Shown here: positions 9,337 to 20,423 of the stretch, piece by piece | How the letters are laid out: every line of letters starts with the position of its first letter | How positions within the stretch are numbered: position 1 is the first letter of the stretch | Assembly (NCBI GenBank): GCA_001600635.1 | Contig: BCKL01000006.1 | Coordinates: 1,125,696-1,189,695 of the forward strand | Source: Leucosporidium creatinivorum | Lineage: Eukaryota > Basidiomycota > Microbotryomycetes > Leucosporidiales > Leucosporidiaceae | Direction: 5' to 3' | DNA length: 64,000 bases | Made by a program: the position numbers and the translations under genes | Notes under the pieces: model-generated | What the model saw: the letters and a program-made list of their open reading frames with translations, nothing else | Databases searched by the model: none | What the model was told of the DNA's origin: nothing

Positions 9337-12252
9337 CTACTCATGCCATCTCCTATTCCTCTCCCTGCTCTTCAAACCCTCCCTCCTCGTTCTCTCTCTC
9401 TCCACACTCTTCCTCCCACTGCCCTGCCTCGCCCACTCGCTCCACATCTCCGCATCCTCCCTCTCCTCCCCCTCCATCCTCTTCTCAGGAAAAAGCACCC
9501 CCAGCGCTTCCCTCGCCTCCCTACTCATCATCGCCTTCCTCAGACTCTCCAGCTCGGGCCCTCGACTCCCGCCCTCCAACTCCCACGTAGCGACAATGGG
9601 AGCCGCTTCGGCTCGTAAGAACGGCTCGACCGCTCCGATAGCGTCTATCCGCCGCATGCGAGTGGAGCGGTGGACATCGGCGCCTTCGCCGAGACGAGCG
9701 AGGAGGGCTGCTCGGCGCTCGGAGAGGAGGAAGACGCGCAGAGCGTGGCGACCCCAGCCGCGGACGAGGGTTGAAGGCTCAGAGTCGGAGCCTTGGGCGA
9801 TGAGGGCCTGGCCGCGTCGAGCTTCTTTGGCGTAGAGTTGGAGCATGAGGATGAAGGCTTGGGGAGGGAGGGTCCAGGGTTTCTGAGCGGGCGAGGGTGG
9901 CGATGCTGGAGCCGAGGAGGGGTCGTCTTCTGAAGAAGGTTGACGAGAGAGCTCTGCTGACCACCGAGCACAGCGGAAGACTCGTTCGGCGAGGCCTGTT
10001 CGACCGGCCGAGACGAGCGCCGAGAGGAGGGCGACGTAGAGCCAGGGGGAGCGGCCGGGTGGTGGTGGGAGGGCGGAGGGGATGTCGCCGAGAGTCGCGG
10101 AGGAGGGGGAGGTCTCGTCAAACTCGGTTGAGAGAGGGTACGACGACGAGGTCGAGGGAGCGTCGGCTGAGGAGGGGCGAAGGTCGAGCTCGGGCAGGAG
10201 GTAGTAGACGATCTTCTCGATATGCTCCCAGTCGCCCGTACTACTGAGGTACTTGATAAGACTGGGGAACGTATGCGAGTTGCGAGGGTTGGCTCCAACG
10301 AGGTCGAGGGCGTCCTTGCTCGACTGCGCGAGCAGTTCGAGAAGGATGTTGTGCGTCGCGGCGTTAGGCTCGAGGCCTTGCTGTCGCATCTTTTCGACGA
10401 GACGGAGGGCAATTTCGGAAGAGTTGAATTGCCGGAGAACGTAGGTGATGAGGAGGTTGAAGCCGATGGCGTTGAGGGGGAGGCGTTGAGGGTCGGCGGA
10501 AGGAGGGGAGGAAGGAGAGTCGCCTACGACGACCTTGAGAGGACCGAGGTAAATGGGCCGGTCAATAGCCTCCTCGATGATGCCTCGGAAGACCTTCCTC
10601 GTCATCTTGTCGACCTTGTTGTGGATGAAGGCCACTCGTCGGCGCTCCGAGCCGGCCTCAAAGTCCCTTACGAACGGCGCGAATGGGAAGGTGGCGAGCA
10701 AGTCGATCATCTCGTTGAGCGACGAGTGACTCTTCTCCCCTCCCCCTGCCCTCTCCTCCCTCACTCGCACCCATTCCCGATCCAGCGCCCTCGCCATCGT
10801 AGCCACACTAGCCAGCGTCGGCCGATCCATCACACTCCTGTACCTCTTCCCCGAGTCCCTCAACTTGTGCTTGATCTTGTTGAACAAGCGCATCAACTGC
10901 CTCTCGCCCGCTCGATCTCGTAGAGTCGCTGAGAGCATAGCGACCCATAATCGACTAGCGAGGTCGGGTCGAGAGTTGTCGAGCGCCATGTTGATGGAGT
11001 GAACGAAGGTGCGGCGGGAGACGGGGAGGGAGAGATCGATACGGCCGAGGGAGAGGGCGAGGGCGGTGGAGGTGAGGGGTGTGGTGCGCTCGGGGTGTTG
11101 TGCGAGGAAGAGGAAGAGCAGGTCGATGGTTGGTTGTGGAAGAGAGGAGAGTGGATGAAGAGTTGGTGGGAGGGGTGCTGGAGTGGCAGAGAGCTTGATG
11201 GATTTGAGCGCCGAGTCGTCCTGAGCGACGCGAGTGCGAAGTAGCCGATCCGAGAGCGGCTCCCTTGCCTGCCTTCTCCGCGCCTGCGCCCTCCTTCCAT
11301 TAGCCCAGATGACCTCCCCATCCGCCTTTCCCTTCCTCGACTGCCCCAACGCCGTCTCCAACTCCCACCTCTGCCGCTGCTTCTCCTCGACCCCCCATTC
11401 CCAGCGCACCAGCCGCTCGTTATCCCCGGACATCCTCTCCCTCTCGTCCAGCCTCGTCATCACAGCGACCTCCTCCTCCAACCCTTTCCCTCCCGTCTGT
11501 CCTCTCACTCGAGCGAGCAACCGCTCCCACTGCATCGAATGCGAGTGCCCTCGGCTGAAGAGGACCGCCGCCCAAATGAGCGAGTCCCAGTGCAGTGCAT
11601 GATTGGCGAGCGTAACGGCGAGAGGTAGGAGCGCGTCTCGTGTGCGGTCGCTACAGGCGGGGTCGTTGAGGGTGCGGAGGATCGAGTTGATGGCAGTCGT
11701 GGCGGGGAGGCGCCAGATCCATTTCTCGGGGAGGAGCACGCAGGAGTGGATAGGTCCGGCGGAGGGAGTTTCGAGTGTGGGGAGGGTGAGATGAGGGGTT
11801 TGGGTGACCATGTTGAGCTGGCGGAGCATGAAGATGCCGTCGAAGGGATGGGGAGAGGGGGAGGCGAACCGCTTGCGGAGAGTCCCGGAGAGGGTGATGA
11901 GCTGCTTAGGCGTTGGCGCGGGTGCTAATGGTGGATGGGCGACGATGGGCGAGGGCGAGCCTGCGCTGGGGTCGATTGGCTCTGCTGCCTCGGCCGAAGA
12001 CTCGGCGACTTGCTGAGCGTTCGACGAGGCGTATCGCGCCCGGATGACGGGGATGAGGAGGCTACCAGCCGTGATGGCGCTCATTTGGAAGAGAAGCGCG
12101 AAGGGGGAAGTGACGAGCTGAGTTGCTGAGAGCGTGGGTCGTGCTCGGGCGACCGTGGCGAAGGTGGTTGCCGAGGTAGGAGCATGTCGCGCTCGAGGCG
12201 TGGCTATCCGAGGTCGGCTACCTCGGAATAGAGAGGATGTTGCGAGCTTCAT
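9337..12252 (-). CDS. Mitochondrial PPR-like protein
   Basis: A single uninterrupted 971-residue frame, unusual here where most genes are intron-rich. The N-terminus (MKLATSSLFRGSRPRIATPR) is rich in Arg, Ser and Ala without acidic residues, a typical mitochondrial presequence. Around residues 590-680, PLNAIGFNLLITYVLRQFNS, then LRLVEKMRQQGLEPNAATHN and LIKYLSSTGDWEHIEKIVYY look like 35-residue helical pentatricopeptide repeats, and other helical pairs occur before and after. Such proteins bind organellar RNA and control its stability, processing or translation. The C-terminus is rich in Arg and Glu. It ends convergently with the PNUTS-like gene, 186 bases away. PPR family assignment is by pattern only; the RNA target is unknown. 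Confidence 0.65.
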   Translation of the reverse strand: MKLATSSLFRGSRPRIATPRARHAPTSATTFATVARARPTLSATQLVTSPFALLFQMSAITAGSLLIPVIRARYASSNAQQVAESSAEAAEPIDPSAGSPSPIVAHPPLAPAPTPKQLITLSGTLRKRFASPSPHPFDGIFMLRQLNMVTQTPHLTLPTLETPSAGPIHSCVLLPEKWIWRLPATTAINSILRTLNDPACSDRTRDALLPLAVTLANHALHWDSLIWAAVLFSRGHSHSMQWERLLARVRGQTGGKGLEEEVAVMTRLDERERMSGDNERLVRWEWGVEEKQRQRWELETALGQSRKGKADGEVIWANGRRAQARRRQAREPLSDRLLRTRVAQDDSALKSIKLSATPAPLPPTLHPLSSLPQPTIDLLFLFLAQHPERTTPLTSTALALSLGRIDLSLPVSRRTFVHSINMALDNSRPDLASRLWVAMLSATLRDRAGERQLMRLFNKIKHKLRDSGKRYRSVMDRPTLASVATMARALDREWVRVREERAGGGEKSHSSLNEMIDLLATFPFAPFVRDFEAGSERRRVAFIHNKVDKMTRKVFRGIIEEAIDRPIYLGPLKVVVGDSPSSPPSADPQRLPLNAIGFNLLITYVLRQFNSSEIALRLVEKMRQQGLEPNAATHNILLELLAQSSKDALDLVGANPRNSHTFPSLIKYLSSTGDWEHIEKIVYYLLPELDLRPSSADAPSTSSSYPLSTEFDETSPSSATLGDIPSALPPPPGRSPWLYVALLSALVSAGRTGLAERVFRCARWSAELSRQPSSEDDPSSAPASPPSPAQKPWTLPPQAFILMLQLYAKEARRGQALIAQGSDSEPSTLVRGWGRHALRVFLLSERRAALLARLGEGADVHRSTRMRRIDAIGAVEPFLRAEAAPIVATWELEGGSRGPELESLRKAMMSREAREALGVLFPEKRMEGEEREDAEMWSEWARQGSGRKSVERERTRREGLKSRERNRRWHE

Positions 12253-12814
12253 CGTCTGTAAGGAAAGAGCTGGTCAGCTGTAGTTCTCAGCTTGGTTGAA
12301 TTGGCAGGCGTGAGAACGGTCGCGAAGGGCGAATCTCGAGTGAGGCCGCGGCAGGTGTACAGAGATGGCAAGAAGGTGCTCTTAAAAGCGAATCTGTGCC
12401 GTCGCCTGTCGCAGCCACCGCCGATACTAGCTCCGCAGGCGATCCGAAGCAACGCTTGAGAGAGGATCCTCCTCCGAGCAGCTGTAGCTCGCCGACGCGG
12501 TCCAGATGAGCGGCCGTAGCTGTGGGCGGTCTATAAGGCCACGCTCTACCGTCCTACACGCTCTGCTCCTTCCGTCCACCCTCACTGAGATCGAGAATCT
12601 GCGAGTCGACGCAAGGAAGGGGAGAGCTCACCTCAAGAGTAGCGACGACCGCCGAGAGCCTACTCCAGTACAGCTCCTTCTCACACGATGCTCCCTGATG
12701 TACTACCGAGTCGAAAGCCGAGACGACGAGATGTGATGCAGAGCCAACCTTCGGAATCTTGAGCGATTCGCCTCTTTCCTTTCGCCAAGCTCGCGTCGAC
12801 TCTGTAGAATCGAC
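12253..12814. other. Divergent promoter region between PPR-like and CBP80 genes
   Basis: About 560 bases between two divergent start codons. I see no ORF of note, no tRNA and no clear repeat. A 'gaagcaacgcttgagagagg' patch and scattered CTACAC/CTGTAG words occur, without an assignable function. Confidence 0.5.
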
Positions 12815-15800
12815 ATGGTACGTCTTGGAAAGCGCGCTAGATAACTTGATAGCTCACTCATGATCTGTACCACAGTCTGGCTACAACAACTCGCATGGCG
12901 GAGGGTGGAATCGCGGTGGAAACTCGGGAGGAGGGGGAGGATACGGCGGAGGCTACAACCAAGGCGGCGGCGGAGGATACCAGCAAGGAGGAGGAGGAGG
13001 AGGCTATAGGCAAGGAGGTGGTGGGGGAGGAGGGGATTACAATCAGGGAGGGCGCAAGCGTGGTCGTGGTGAGCTTCAGCCCCCGTTTGCATGCTCGTTG
13101 AAGGAGAGGGGGAGCTCATCTGTACCCTCTTACACCTGCAGACGAGGATCCCATGGACGGACCAGCGTACAGGAGGCGCGCCAACGATCGAGGAGACTTC
13201 TCTTCCCCGGGTCGCGGCCACAATCAGAGCATGTCGCTCGCCGGCTCTCAGACACGCTTCAAGGAGAGTGTATGGAAGTTGGGATCGGGCCGAGTGAGTT
13301 GCAGTATCGCTCTCCGTTCATTCTGTAGCTCACCACTCGCATTTAACAGGACTACGACCCTGCAAACGACTTGCCCACCCTCGCCGAGTCGATCCAGTCG
13401 CAATACTTCCGCGACAAGGCCCTCGTCCTCAGCACCATCCGCGTCGCGTAGGTCTCTCCATCTCACTCAGACGACTGACCACTAACCCCTTGCCCCTCAC
13501 AGCATCACCGAGCTCCCTCACAAGCTCCCTCACTTCGCCGCTCTCATCGCGCACCTCTCGCTCACCGCCGTCGGTCCTCCTGCGCCTACGCTCGAGTCCC
13601 GCATCACTCCCGCACCCCGTCTCGATCTCCCCACTCGTCCTCTCCCCGCTCGTCCTGCCAGTCTTCCCTCCAAGCCCGTCGACACGGAGGAGCCCCTCGT
13701 CGAGCAGGACGTCGAGATGGAGGCTGAGGCTTCCACCTCAGCCAACAAGGACGAGAAGATCAATGTCGGCAGGATCATTACCGCTGATCTCATCAAGGCG
13801 TTCCAAGGCTATCTGGACGAGCGCAAGTGGCGTAACGTCCGCTACTGCGTGAGTTTGGCCTCTCATCTCTTGCTCGTCCACTCGTACTGACCTTCCTTTC
13901 GATGAACAGGTCCTCCTCTTCGCCCACCTCACTCAACTCCCGACCACCACTCCCCTCGTCTCCCCCTCCTCGCTCAACACCCTCCTCTCGTCCTTCATTT
14001 CGGTGCTCGACGAGCCTGGACTTCGCGCCGCTCGCGGAGACGAGTGCGTGAGGATCGTCGTTGAGGCGCTGTTGCACCTGGGTCCCGGTACGGAGGGAAC
14101 CGAGAGCTTGAGGGATGGAGTGCAGGGCTACCTTGCTGCGAGGAGGCTCGATAAGGAGCTGTTCGCTGATGCTGAGACGCAGGGACAGTATGAAGATGTG
14201 AGCTCGGTCACGATCCCGAAAGAGCACCCGCTGACTCCTTTACATTTGCAGCACCTCGAGACCCTCATCTCCACCCTCACCTCCGACTCTAACACGGGCC
14301 CCACGGTCCTTCCCAACATCTTCTCCTCGCTCATCCCTCTTTCGGCGCCCGACATGGAGGAGGACGGCGTCTCCTCCTCCGGCAGCGAGCCCATCACCCT
14401 TCCCAACGTCCTGGTCCCCCCAGAGCTCGAGGAGAGCGATCTCATCAAGGTCGCCCCTCCTGCCGCTTCCAGCTCGGGACTGCGTGGTGATGAGGGAGTT
14501 GGATATGAGGGCGTGAGGGTTTACCTCAAGCTCTTCGAGGACGAGGTTAGTCTTTTCCTCACTCCTCGAGCGAAGAAACGGGCTGACGAGCCCTCTCTCC
14601 CACTGACTCACTCGCAGTCCGTTCCCGGTCCCTACGACCCCTCGGGCGCGATCCTCCGCTCGCTCATCCACGACATCATCGACCTGTACGAGATCAATCG
14701 CAAGGAAGCTGCTGGCATCCTCCTCGAGCTGCCCCAGTGGGTCGCGCCTGGCACCTTCAAGCCCAAGCAATCGGACGAGAGCTCCGAGGCCGAAGCTAAG
14801 AGCGAGTGGATCCTCGAGAACGTTATCGTCGAGGTGCGTCTCTCCCCCCCCCTCCCATCTCCCTCTCGCCGCCTGCTGACCCAACCTTGCTCAAGCAGTC
14901 CATCCTCACCTCCCTCTTCTCCCTGCCCAAGCCTCGCCTCCCCGCCGCCTACTACCACTCGCTCCTCACCGAGCTCTGCCGCCTCTCGCCCGGTACCGTC
15001 GCCCCCGCTCTCGGCAAATGCGTGCGCCGTCTCTATGCCGGCCTCGGCAGCGATAGCGATGGAGGCAACCCCGTCCTCGACCCCGAGGGAATCAGAAGGT
15101 TCGCAGAGTGGTTCTCGGTTCACTTGTCGAACTTTGGGTTCATGTGGGGCTGGGGCGATTGGTGAGTCTTCTACCCTGGTGGCAGATGAGCAGATGGCTG
15201 ACTTTGGTGATCTACAGGGCCCCCGACATGGACGTGAGTGCCAAGCACCCGAAGCGAGTCTTCGTCAAGCGCACCATGGAGCTCGAAATCCGTCTTTCCT
15301 ACTACGATCGCGTCAAGGGCACCATTCCTCCCGAGATGCTCGACACGGGAGTCATCCCCGAGGACGCTCCCGGCGCCGAGTTCGCTTACGAGAACCCTGG
15401 TTCGTCTCTCACCCCTCCTCGCGGCGAGCGAAGCTGACCCGCTGAACGCATACACAGATCACAAGCATGCCGCCGCCGCCGCTTCCCTCCTTCGCCTCGT
15501 TCGCGCCAAGGGCCCCATCAACGAGGTCGAGACTGAGCTGGCCGAGTTCGCCAGCGCGCTGCAGAAGGAGCACAGCCTGAGCGAGGAGGAGGCTGACGCT
15601 GTCAAGCGCGATATGGCCATCCAGACGATCCTCAGCGTCGGAAGCAGGTCCTTCTCTCACTTTCTCAACGTTCTCGAGAGGTGCGTCTCCTTCTCGCCCG
15701 CCTTCTCGTGCTCTGCGCTGACCGACTTCGCCGAGCAGGTACCTCCCCCTGCTCCGCACCCTCTCTCCCTCCCCCTCAACGCGCATCGAGCTCCTCTCCA

Positions 15801-16547
15801 TCCTTGCCACCTTCTGGCGCCGCAACTCGCAATTCCACCTCATCGTCCTCGACAAACTCCTGCAATACCGTCTCGTCGACTCGGCCGACGTGATTGCTTG
15901 GGTCTTCAGCCCCGTCGCTACAATGGAGGAGGATGGCAAGCGGAAGAAGGGGTGGAGTGATGTGGATACGTTTACGGCGCTGAATGCGACGATTCAGACG
16001 GTCCAGGGGAGGGTTACGGGAGCCAAGGGCAGATTGGATGGGATCACGAGGGAGGAGGAGGCTAAGGCCGCTGAGAAGGAGCATGAGATTGATCTCGGTG
16101 AGTTGTTACCTCTCTGCGTCTTTCTTGCGCTCTGCTGATCTCTTCGTCACTCGCAGACCGCATTCCCGAGGACGACGAGAACCGCGAGATTACCCTCGCC
16201 AAGGAGCAGCTCGACACCGTGGAGGGAGAGCTCGCCGTCATGATCATCGAGGTCATCCGTCAGTTCTCCATCCTCCTCCCTGTTGGCGTCGACAAGGATG
16301 ATTGGGAGACTTGGTGGGTCGAGGGTTGGTTCCGCCAGTTCTGCCGCTCGGTGAGTTTCTTGCTCGCTCTCTTGTCCTTCTCCCTGTGCGGCGCAGCCAG
16401 CTGACCTGCTCGGAATCACAGATCGTCGGCTCCAAGATCCTCGCTACCCCCGCCGTTGTCGAAGGGATCGCCAAGCTCGAGCTGCCGAAGGAGTCGCCCG
16501 TCATGGCCATTATTGACAGCGCGAAGAGTTGGGTCGACTTTGCTTGA
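12815..16547 (+). CDS. NCBP1: Nuclear cap-binding protein subunit 1 (CBP80)
   Basis: The ATG stands alone as a one-codon first exon (donor gtacgt at 12,818). Exon 2 (from about 12,879) encodes a Gly/Tyr/Asn/Gln-rich stretch ending GGRKRGRDEDPMDG, where the last residues come from exon 3. Then comes the conserved body: RFKESVWKLG, DLPTLAESIQSQYFRDKALV, ADLIKAFQGYLDERKWRNVR, LPQWVAPGTFKPK, a MIF4G-type helical core, FAEWFSVHLSNFGFMWGWGD, KHPKRVFVKRTMELEIRLSY, and a C-terminal helical domain ending SAKSWVDFA. This is the pattern of CBP80, the large scaffold of the nuclear cap-binding complex that holds the cap-binding RRM subunit and links capped RNA to splicing and export. About 12 introns are seen. 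The Gly-rich N-terminal extension is unusual for the family. Confidence 0.92.
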
Positions 16548-16743
16548 GCTCGAGGAGACGAGACAAAGGCGCCGAAAGTAGTGACGATGAGATCCAGAAT
16601 ATAGCATAGCACTCAATCGCGCGATGGTACAGTGAGCAGCGAGCAGCGAGCCCTTCTTTTTCCTTCCCTTCGGATCGCGCTCGACTCCCCACGAGTCGTC
16701 CTGCAGACTTCTAGCGAACCTCCCGACCCCATTACACACCACT

Positions 16744-18686
16744 CTAACCCCAAGTGAACTGCGTACGACCCTGCTGACCTGGGAATCCTCCGCCCTGCTG
16801 GAAGAAGCCTTGGAAGGGATGACCTCCTCCGAAGGGGTTGCCGCCCTGCTGGAAAGGATGGCCCTGGTTCTGCGAGTGGGGGTCGTTTGGGTCTTCGCCG
16901 TTGTTGAAGCGCTCGCGGAGCTCTGTCGTTGCGGAGAGAGGGAAGGGCATTAGTAAGGGAAGCGAGAAGGCAAAGTGAAGGGAGAAGGACGGACCAGGGT
17001 TGGAGAGCACCTCGTAGGCTTCGTTTAGGGCGGCCATCTTCTCCTCGGAGCCTCCTTCCTTGTCAGGATGAGCCTTGAGGGTCATCTTGCGGCTGTAAAG
17101 CGCGAGGGGAAGGTGAGCGAGCGTTCGGCGAGGATAGGGAGCAGCTGGAAACGCACTAAGCACGCTTGATGGTCTTGGCATCGGCGTCGCGGGATACTCC
17201 AAGCACTTTGTAGTAATCCTGTGCAGAGAGAGAAAGAGGATATCAGATTAGTTACTCAGGGAGAGCCGGGCCCACAGCGGAAGGTCACCTTTGCCGTCGA
17301 TTGCTTGAGCAACCTCTGCGCCTTCTGCAGCCTTCCCAGGATCTGTTGGAATAGCAGAGGGTCAGCGCTGGTGCTCGAAGGCGTAAACGAGGTCGAGAAA
17401 CTAACATCGCGATCGCTCCTGCCCGTCGCCTCGAACGCCGAGTTGAGCGCCCTAACCGCCTCCCCCCACTCCTCATCTGCCATAAGCTTGTCTGCTCGTC
17501 CTACAAGTCCCCATACATCCTCAGGGTTGATCCTGAGCACCTCCTCGCATGCCGCGCTGGCCTTCCTCGTCTGGCCGAGCGAGATGTAGGCTCGACAGAG
17601 GTCGGAGGATATGCGACCGAGAAGAGGGGAGAGGTCGGCTAGGTCGGCGTCGGTAGGGAGAGGTGCAGGAGCGTCGGGAGAGGTGGGAAGAGGTTGCTGA
17701 TATTGCGAGATGAGGGTCTTGACTGTCTTGATAACTCCCTCGGTCTTGGACGATCCAGCGAGCACGACAGCCGCTTCGGTCCATCGTCCTCCTTCGACAC
17801 AGTTGCGCAGCTTGGCCAACTCCTTCTCCAAGGCCTTGAGGCTCTTGAACACCCCTCGGCAGGCCTTGGAATCGGGGTCGGAGGAGAGGCATCGCTTAAC
17901 GGGGAGGAGAGCGTCGGCGGGGATCTCGCGGCCGTTGTCGAGGAAGAGGGAAGAGACGAGGGAGATGCGAAGGAGGAGATGAGGGGGAAGGGAAGGGGAG
18001 AGGGCGGAGGCGCGAGAGAGGTCGCCGACGGTGGAATCCCACTCGCGGGCGAGGAGGTAGCATTCGGCGCGGAGGAGGCGGAGCTCTTCGCTGTTGGGTG
18101 CGACGGTGATGGCCGAGGTGGTGGAAGCGATGCAGCTGTCGAGCTTGGGGGACTTGGCCGCGAGCGCTTTGCGGGCGGCGACGAGCTCCTTCTGGGCGTT
18201 GAAGATTTGCTTGCGCTGTAGAAGAGCAGGAGTTAGCTAGTGATGCTATATCTAGTTGACTGCAGAACTCACCAGATCCCTTGCTTCGGTGGTCTCCTTG
18301 GAGTCGGAGCCCTTGCTCATGCTGAGGAAGGTGTCGACCTCCTTCTTTGCCTGATCAAACTCGCCGAGCTTGGCGTGCAGCTTGGCGAGCTGTAGGTGAG
18401 CCTGATCCCACTCCTTGACGGCCAACACCTCGTGGAATCCCTCCTTGGCTTTGCCCCATTGCCCGGTGGCAAGTCGAACCGTGGCGCGCTTGTACAAGGT
18501 GGCAAAGTCGGAAGGGTCCCGTTCGAGGCAGTAGTCGTAGATGGTCAACGCCGAAGCTGATTTCCCCGACGTCAAAGCGGCGTTGGCAATGTTGAGGAGC
18601 TGGGCGATGGGAAGGTCCGCCGCGTTGTCAGGAAGCTGAGCGGCTGCTGCCGCTACCAGCGCTAGCAGGGCTACAATGTACCGCAT
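16744..18686 (-). CDS. DNAJC3: ER-luminal J-domain TPR co-chaperone (DNAJC3/P58IPK type)
   Basis: Begins with a signal peptide (MRYIVALLALVAAAAAQLPD), then TPR repeats (NIANAALTSGKSASALTIYD; FATLYKRATVRLATGQWGKA; AHLQLAKLHAKLGEFDQAKK; further units to about residue 440), then a C-terminal J domain: DYYKVLGVSRDADAKTIKRA, RKMTLKAHPDKEGGSEEKMA with the HPD triad, and ALNEAYEVLSNP. A Gly/Phe/Gln-rich tail ends QFTWG. This order (signal, TPRs, J domain) is that of DNAJC3/ERdj6, which binds unfolded clients in the ER and hands them to the Hsp70 BiP; it is usually induced by the unfolded protein response. Introns split the J domain on both sides of the AY/RK boundary. Convergent with CBP80. Confidence 0.9.
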
Positions 18687-18941
18687 CGTTCGAGTACAGA
18701 AGTACAGATGGGAAAGCGAGGCGAGGCGAAAAGCGAAGACGAGGTGTAGTGGGCGAGGGAGAGCTGCGAGACCAGCGAACCACGCAGAAAGCCGTGGACA
18801 CGTCGATTCGCGTACAGCTTCGGATGGTGCAGAAACCCGAGCAGAAGGATCGCACTTGATTTTTCGGGCTCTGCAGGTCATTCGCGAGCTCTCTGTAACC
18901 CTCGGCAAGTCGCTGAACCCCTTATTCCATCTCGGCGATGT

Positions 18942-20204
18942 CTAAGTGGGCGTCTGACCAGCATGCACGGCCAGCGTACTACCGCTAACAAAGGACGAAG
19001 CGTCGCTAATCAAGAAGAGCATCGCCTGAGCAATCTCGGTGGGATCCGCCGGTCGTTTGAGGACGTTGGTATCGCAGATGAGGGCCTGCGAGGAAGCGCC
19101 GGGTGAGATCAGCGCGAGTGGGAGAGCACTGCACAAGACGAAGAAAGCTCACCTGAGTCTCTGGAGGGAACGTGGCAAACATCTCGGTGTTGGTAGCGCC
19201 TGCGAAGTGGGAGAGACGAGTCAGCGAGCAGCTCGGCGATGGCTCGAGGAGGCCGATAGACTCACCAGGCTGGATACAGTTGGCTCGGATTCCATAGCGA
19301 GCGAACTCTTGACTAGCAGTCAATGAGAGACCCCTCACAGCCCATTTACTGGCAGTGTAGCCTCTGCGAGCCGTTCGAAGGGATCAGCTCTCGGCGCCGC
19401 CAGCTCAGCAGCTCAGTACTCACGCCATCCCGACCTCTCCATAAGTCGCAGCAACACTCGACACAAACACAATCGAGCATCCCTTCCCACCCGAAGGCGA
19501 AGCGAGCATGCTCTTGACCGCCGCTTTCGCCGTCGCGAAGGATCCTCGAACATTGACCGAGTGAAGCCGGTCCACCTCTTCCACGGTCGTCTCGAGCCAG
19601 GGTTTGACGCCGAAGGAGAGGCCGGCGTTGAGGACTGCGCCGTCGAGTCGGCCGAACTGAGCTACCGCGGCCTGTGAAAGGGAGGTGGGGTTGGAGGTCA
19701 GCTAGGTCGCCGTGGGAGAGGATGGCGAGCGGCTCACCTCGCAGACAGCGGTGATGGAAGCTTCGTCTGTTACGTCTCCCTCGAGGTAGCCGACGGACTT
19801 GGAGTCGTAGGAGGCGAGCTGCTCGCGCGCGTTGGAGAGGTTGAGGTCGGTGAGGAAGACTTGAGCGCCGTTGGAGAGGAAGAGCTTGACTGTGGGGGNN
19901 NNNNNNNNNNNNNNNNNNNNNNNNNNNNNNNNNNNNNNNNNNNNNNNNNNNNNNNNNNNNNNNNNNNNNNNNNNNNNNNNNNNNNNNNNNNNNNNNNNGG
20001 GGGGGGGGGGCTGAGCTTCAGTATAGATCTCGGACGAAGCTCGCTCTGCTTACTCACCAGCAGCAAGTCCGATCCCGCGATTCGAACCAGCTGTGGGGTG
20101 CTTGCGCGTTAGTCCATCGTCTCGGAGTGAAAGTGAAGGGACGCACTGATGAGGACGACTTTGCCTGCTACCGATCCTGTGGGTGTTGCTGGTACGTGGC
20201 TCAT
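18942..20204 (-). CDS. Short-chain dehydrogenase/reductase (SDR)
   Basis: Starts MSHVPATPTGSVAGKVVLIS; the next exon supplies GSNRGIGLAAG, completing the Rossmann cofactor loop (GxxxGxG class). Later come AQVFLTDLNLSNAREQLASY, GRLDGAVLNAG (NAG motif), the catalytic Ser in IVFVSSVAATYGE, the YTASK active-site Tyr/Lys, and a C-terminal IRANCIQPGATNTEMFATFP followed by MLFLISDASSFVSGSTLAVH. These are the hallmarks of a classical ~260-residue SDR using NAD(P)H; the Asp in TDLN at the end of beta-2 favours NAD(H). The substrate cannot be told. An intron (about 19,892-20,056) contains a 100-N assembly gap next to a G/C homopolymer, so coding is probably complete. Confidence 0.85.
19899..19998. other. 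Assembly gap (100 N) flanked by a G homopolymer
   Basis: Exactly 100 N, the usual placeholder for a gap of unknown size. G runs sit on both sides (five G before, about 12 after). On the gene strand this is a C-rich tract directly before an acceptor (cccccacag), so the missing sequence lies in an SDR intron. Confidence 0.95.
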
Positions 20205-20423
20205 GCTGTGGTGAGGTAGGAGTGAGAAGAGCGCGCTCGTTCGAATCTCAAGCGGGGAGGAATCCGGAGCCCAGCTTCCGCCGAGCGAGAGGGTCGTCTC
20301 GCTGTGAGCTGCAGAGCAGACAGCAAACGAGCGATGAGAGAACCGAGATACTTGCACGCTGAACACGACTACCCATCCGCTGCCCTCGCCGACCATCCTG
20401 CACGATTCCCCGCACTTCGGCGC

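Noticed and set aside
20221-20260. 'gttcgaatc' resembling a tRNA B box
   Set aside because: No A box, acceptor stem or cloverleaf could be drawn around it.
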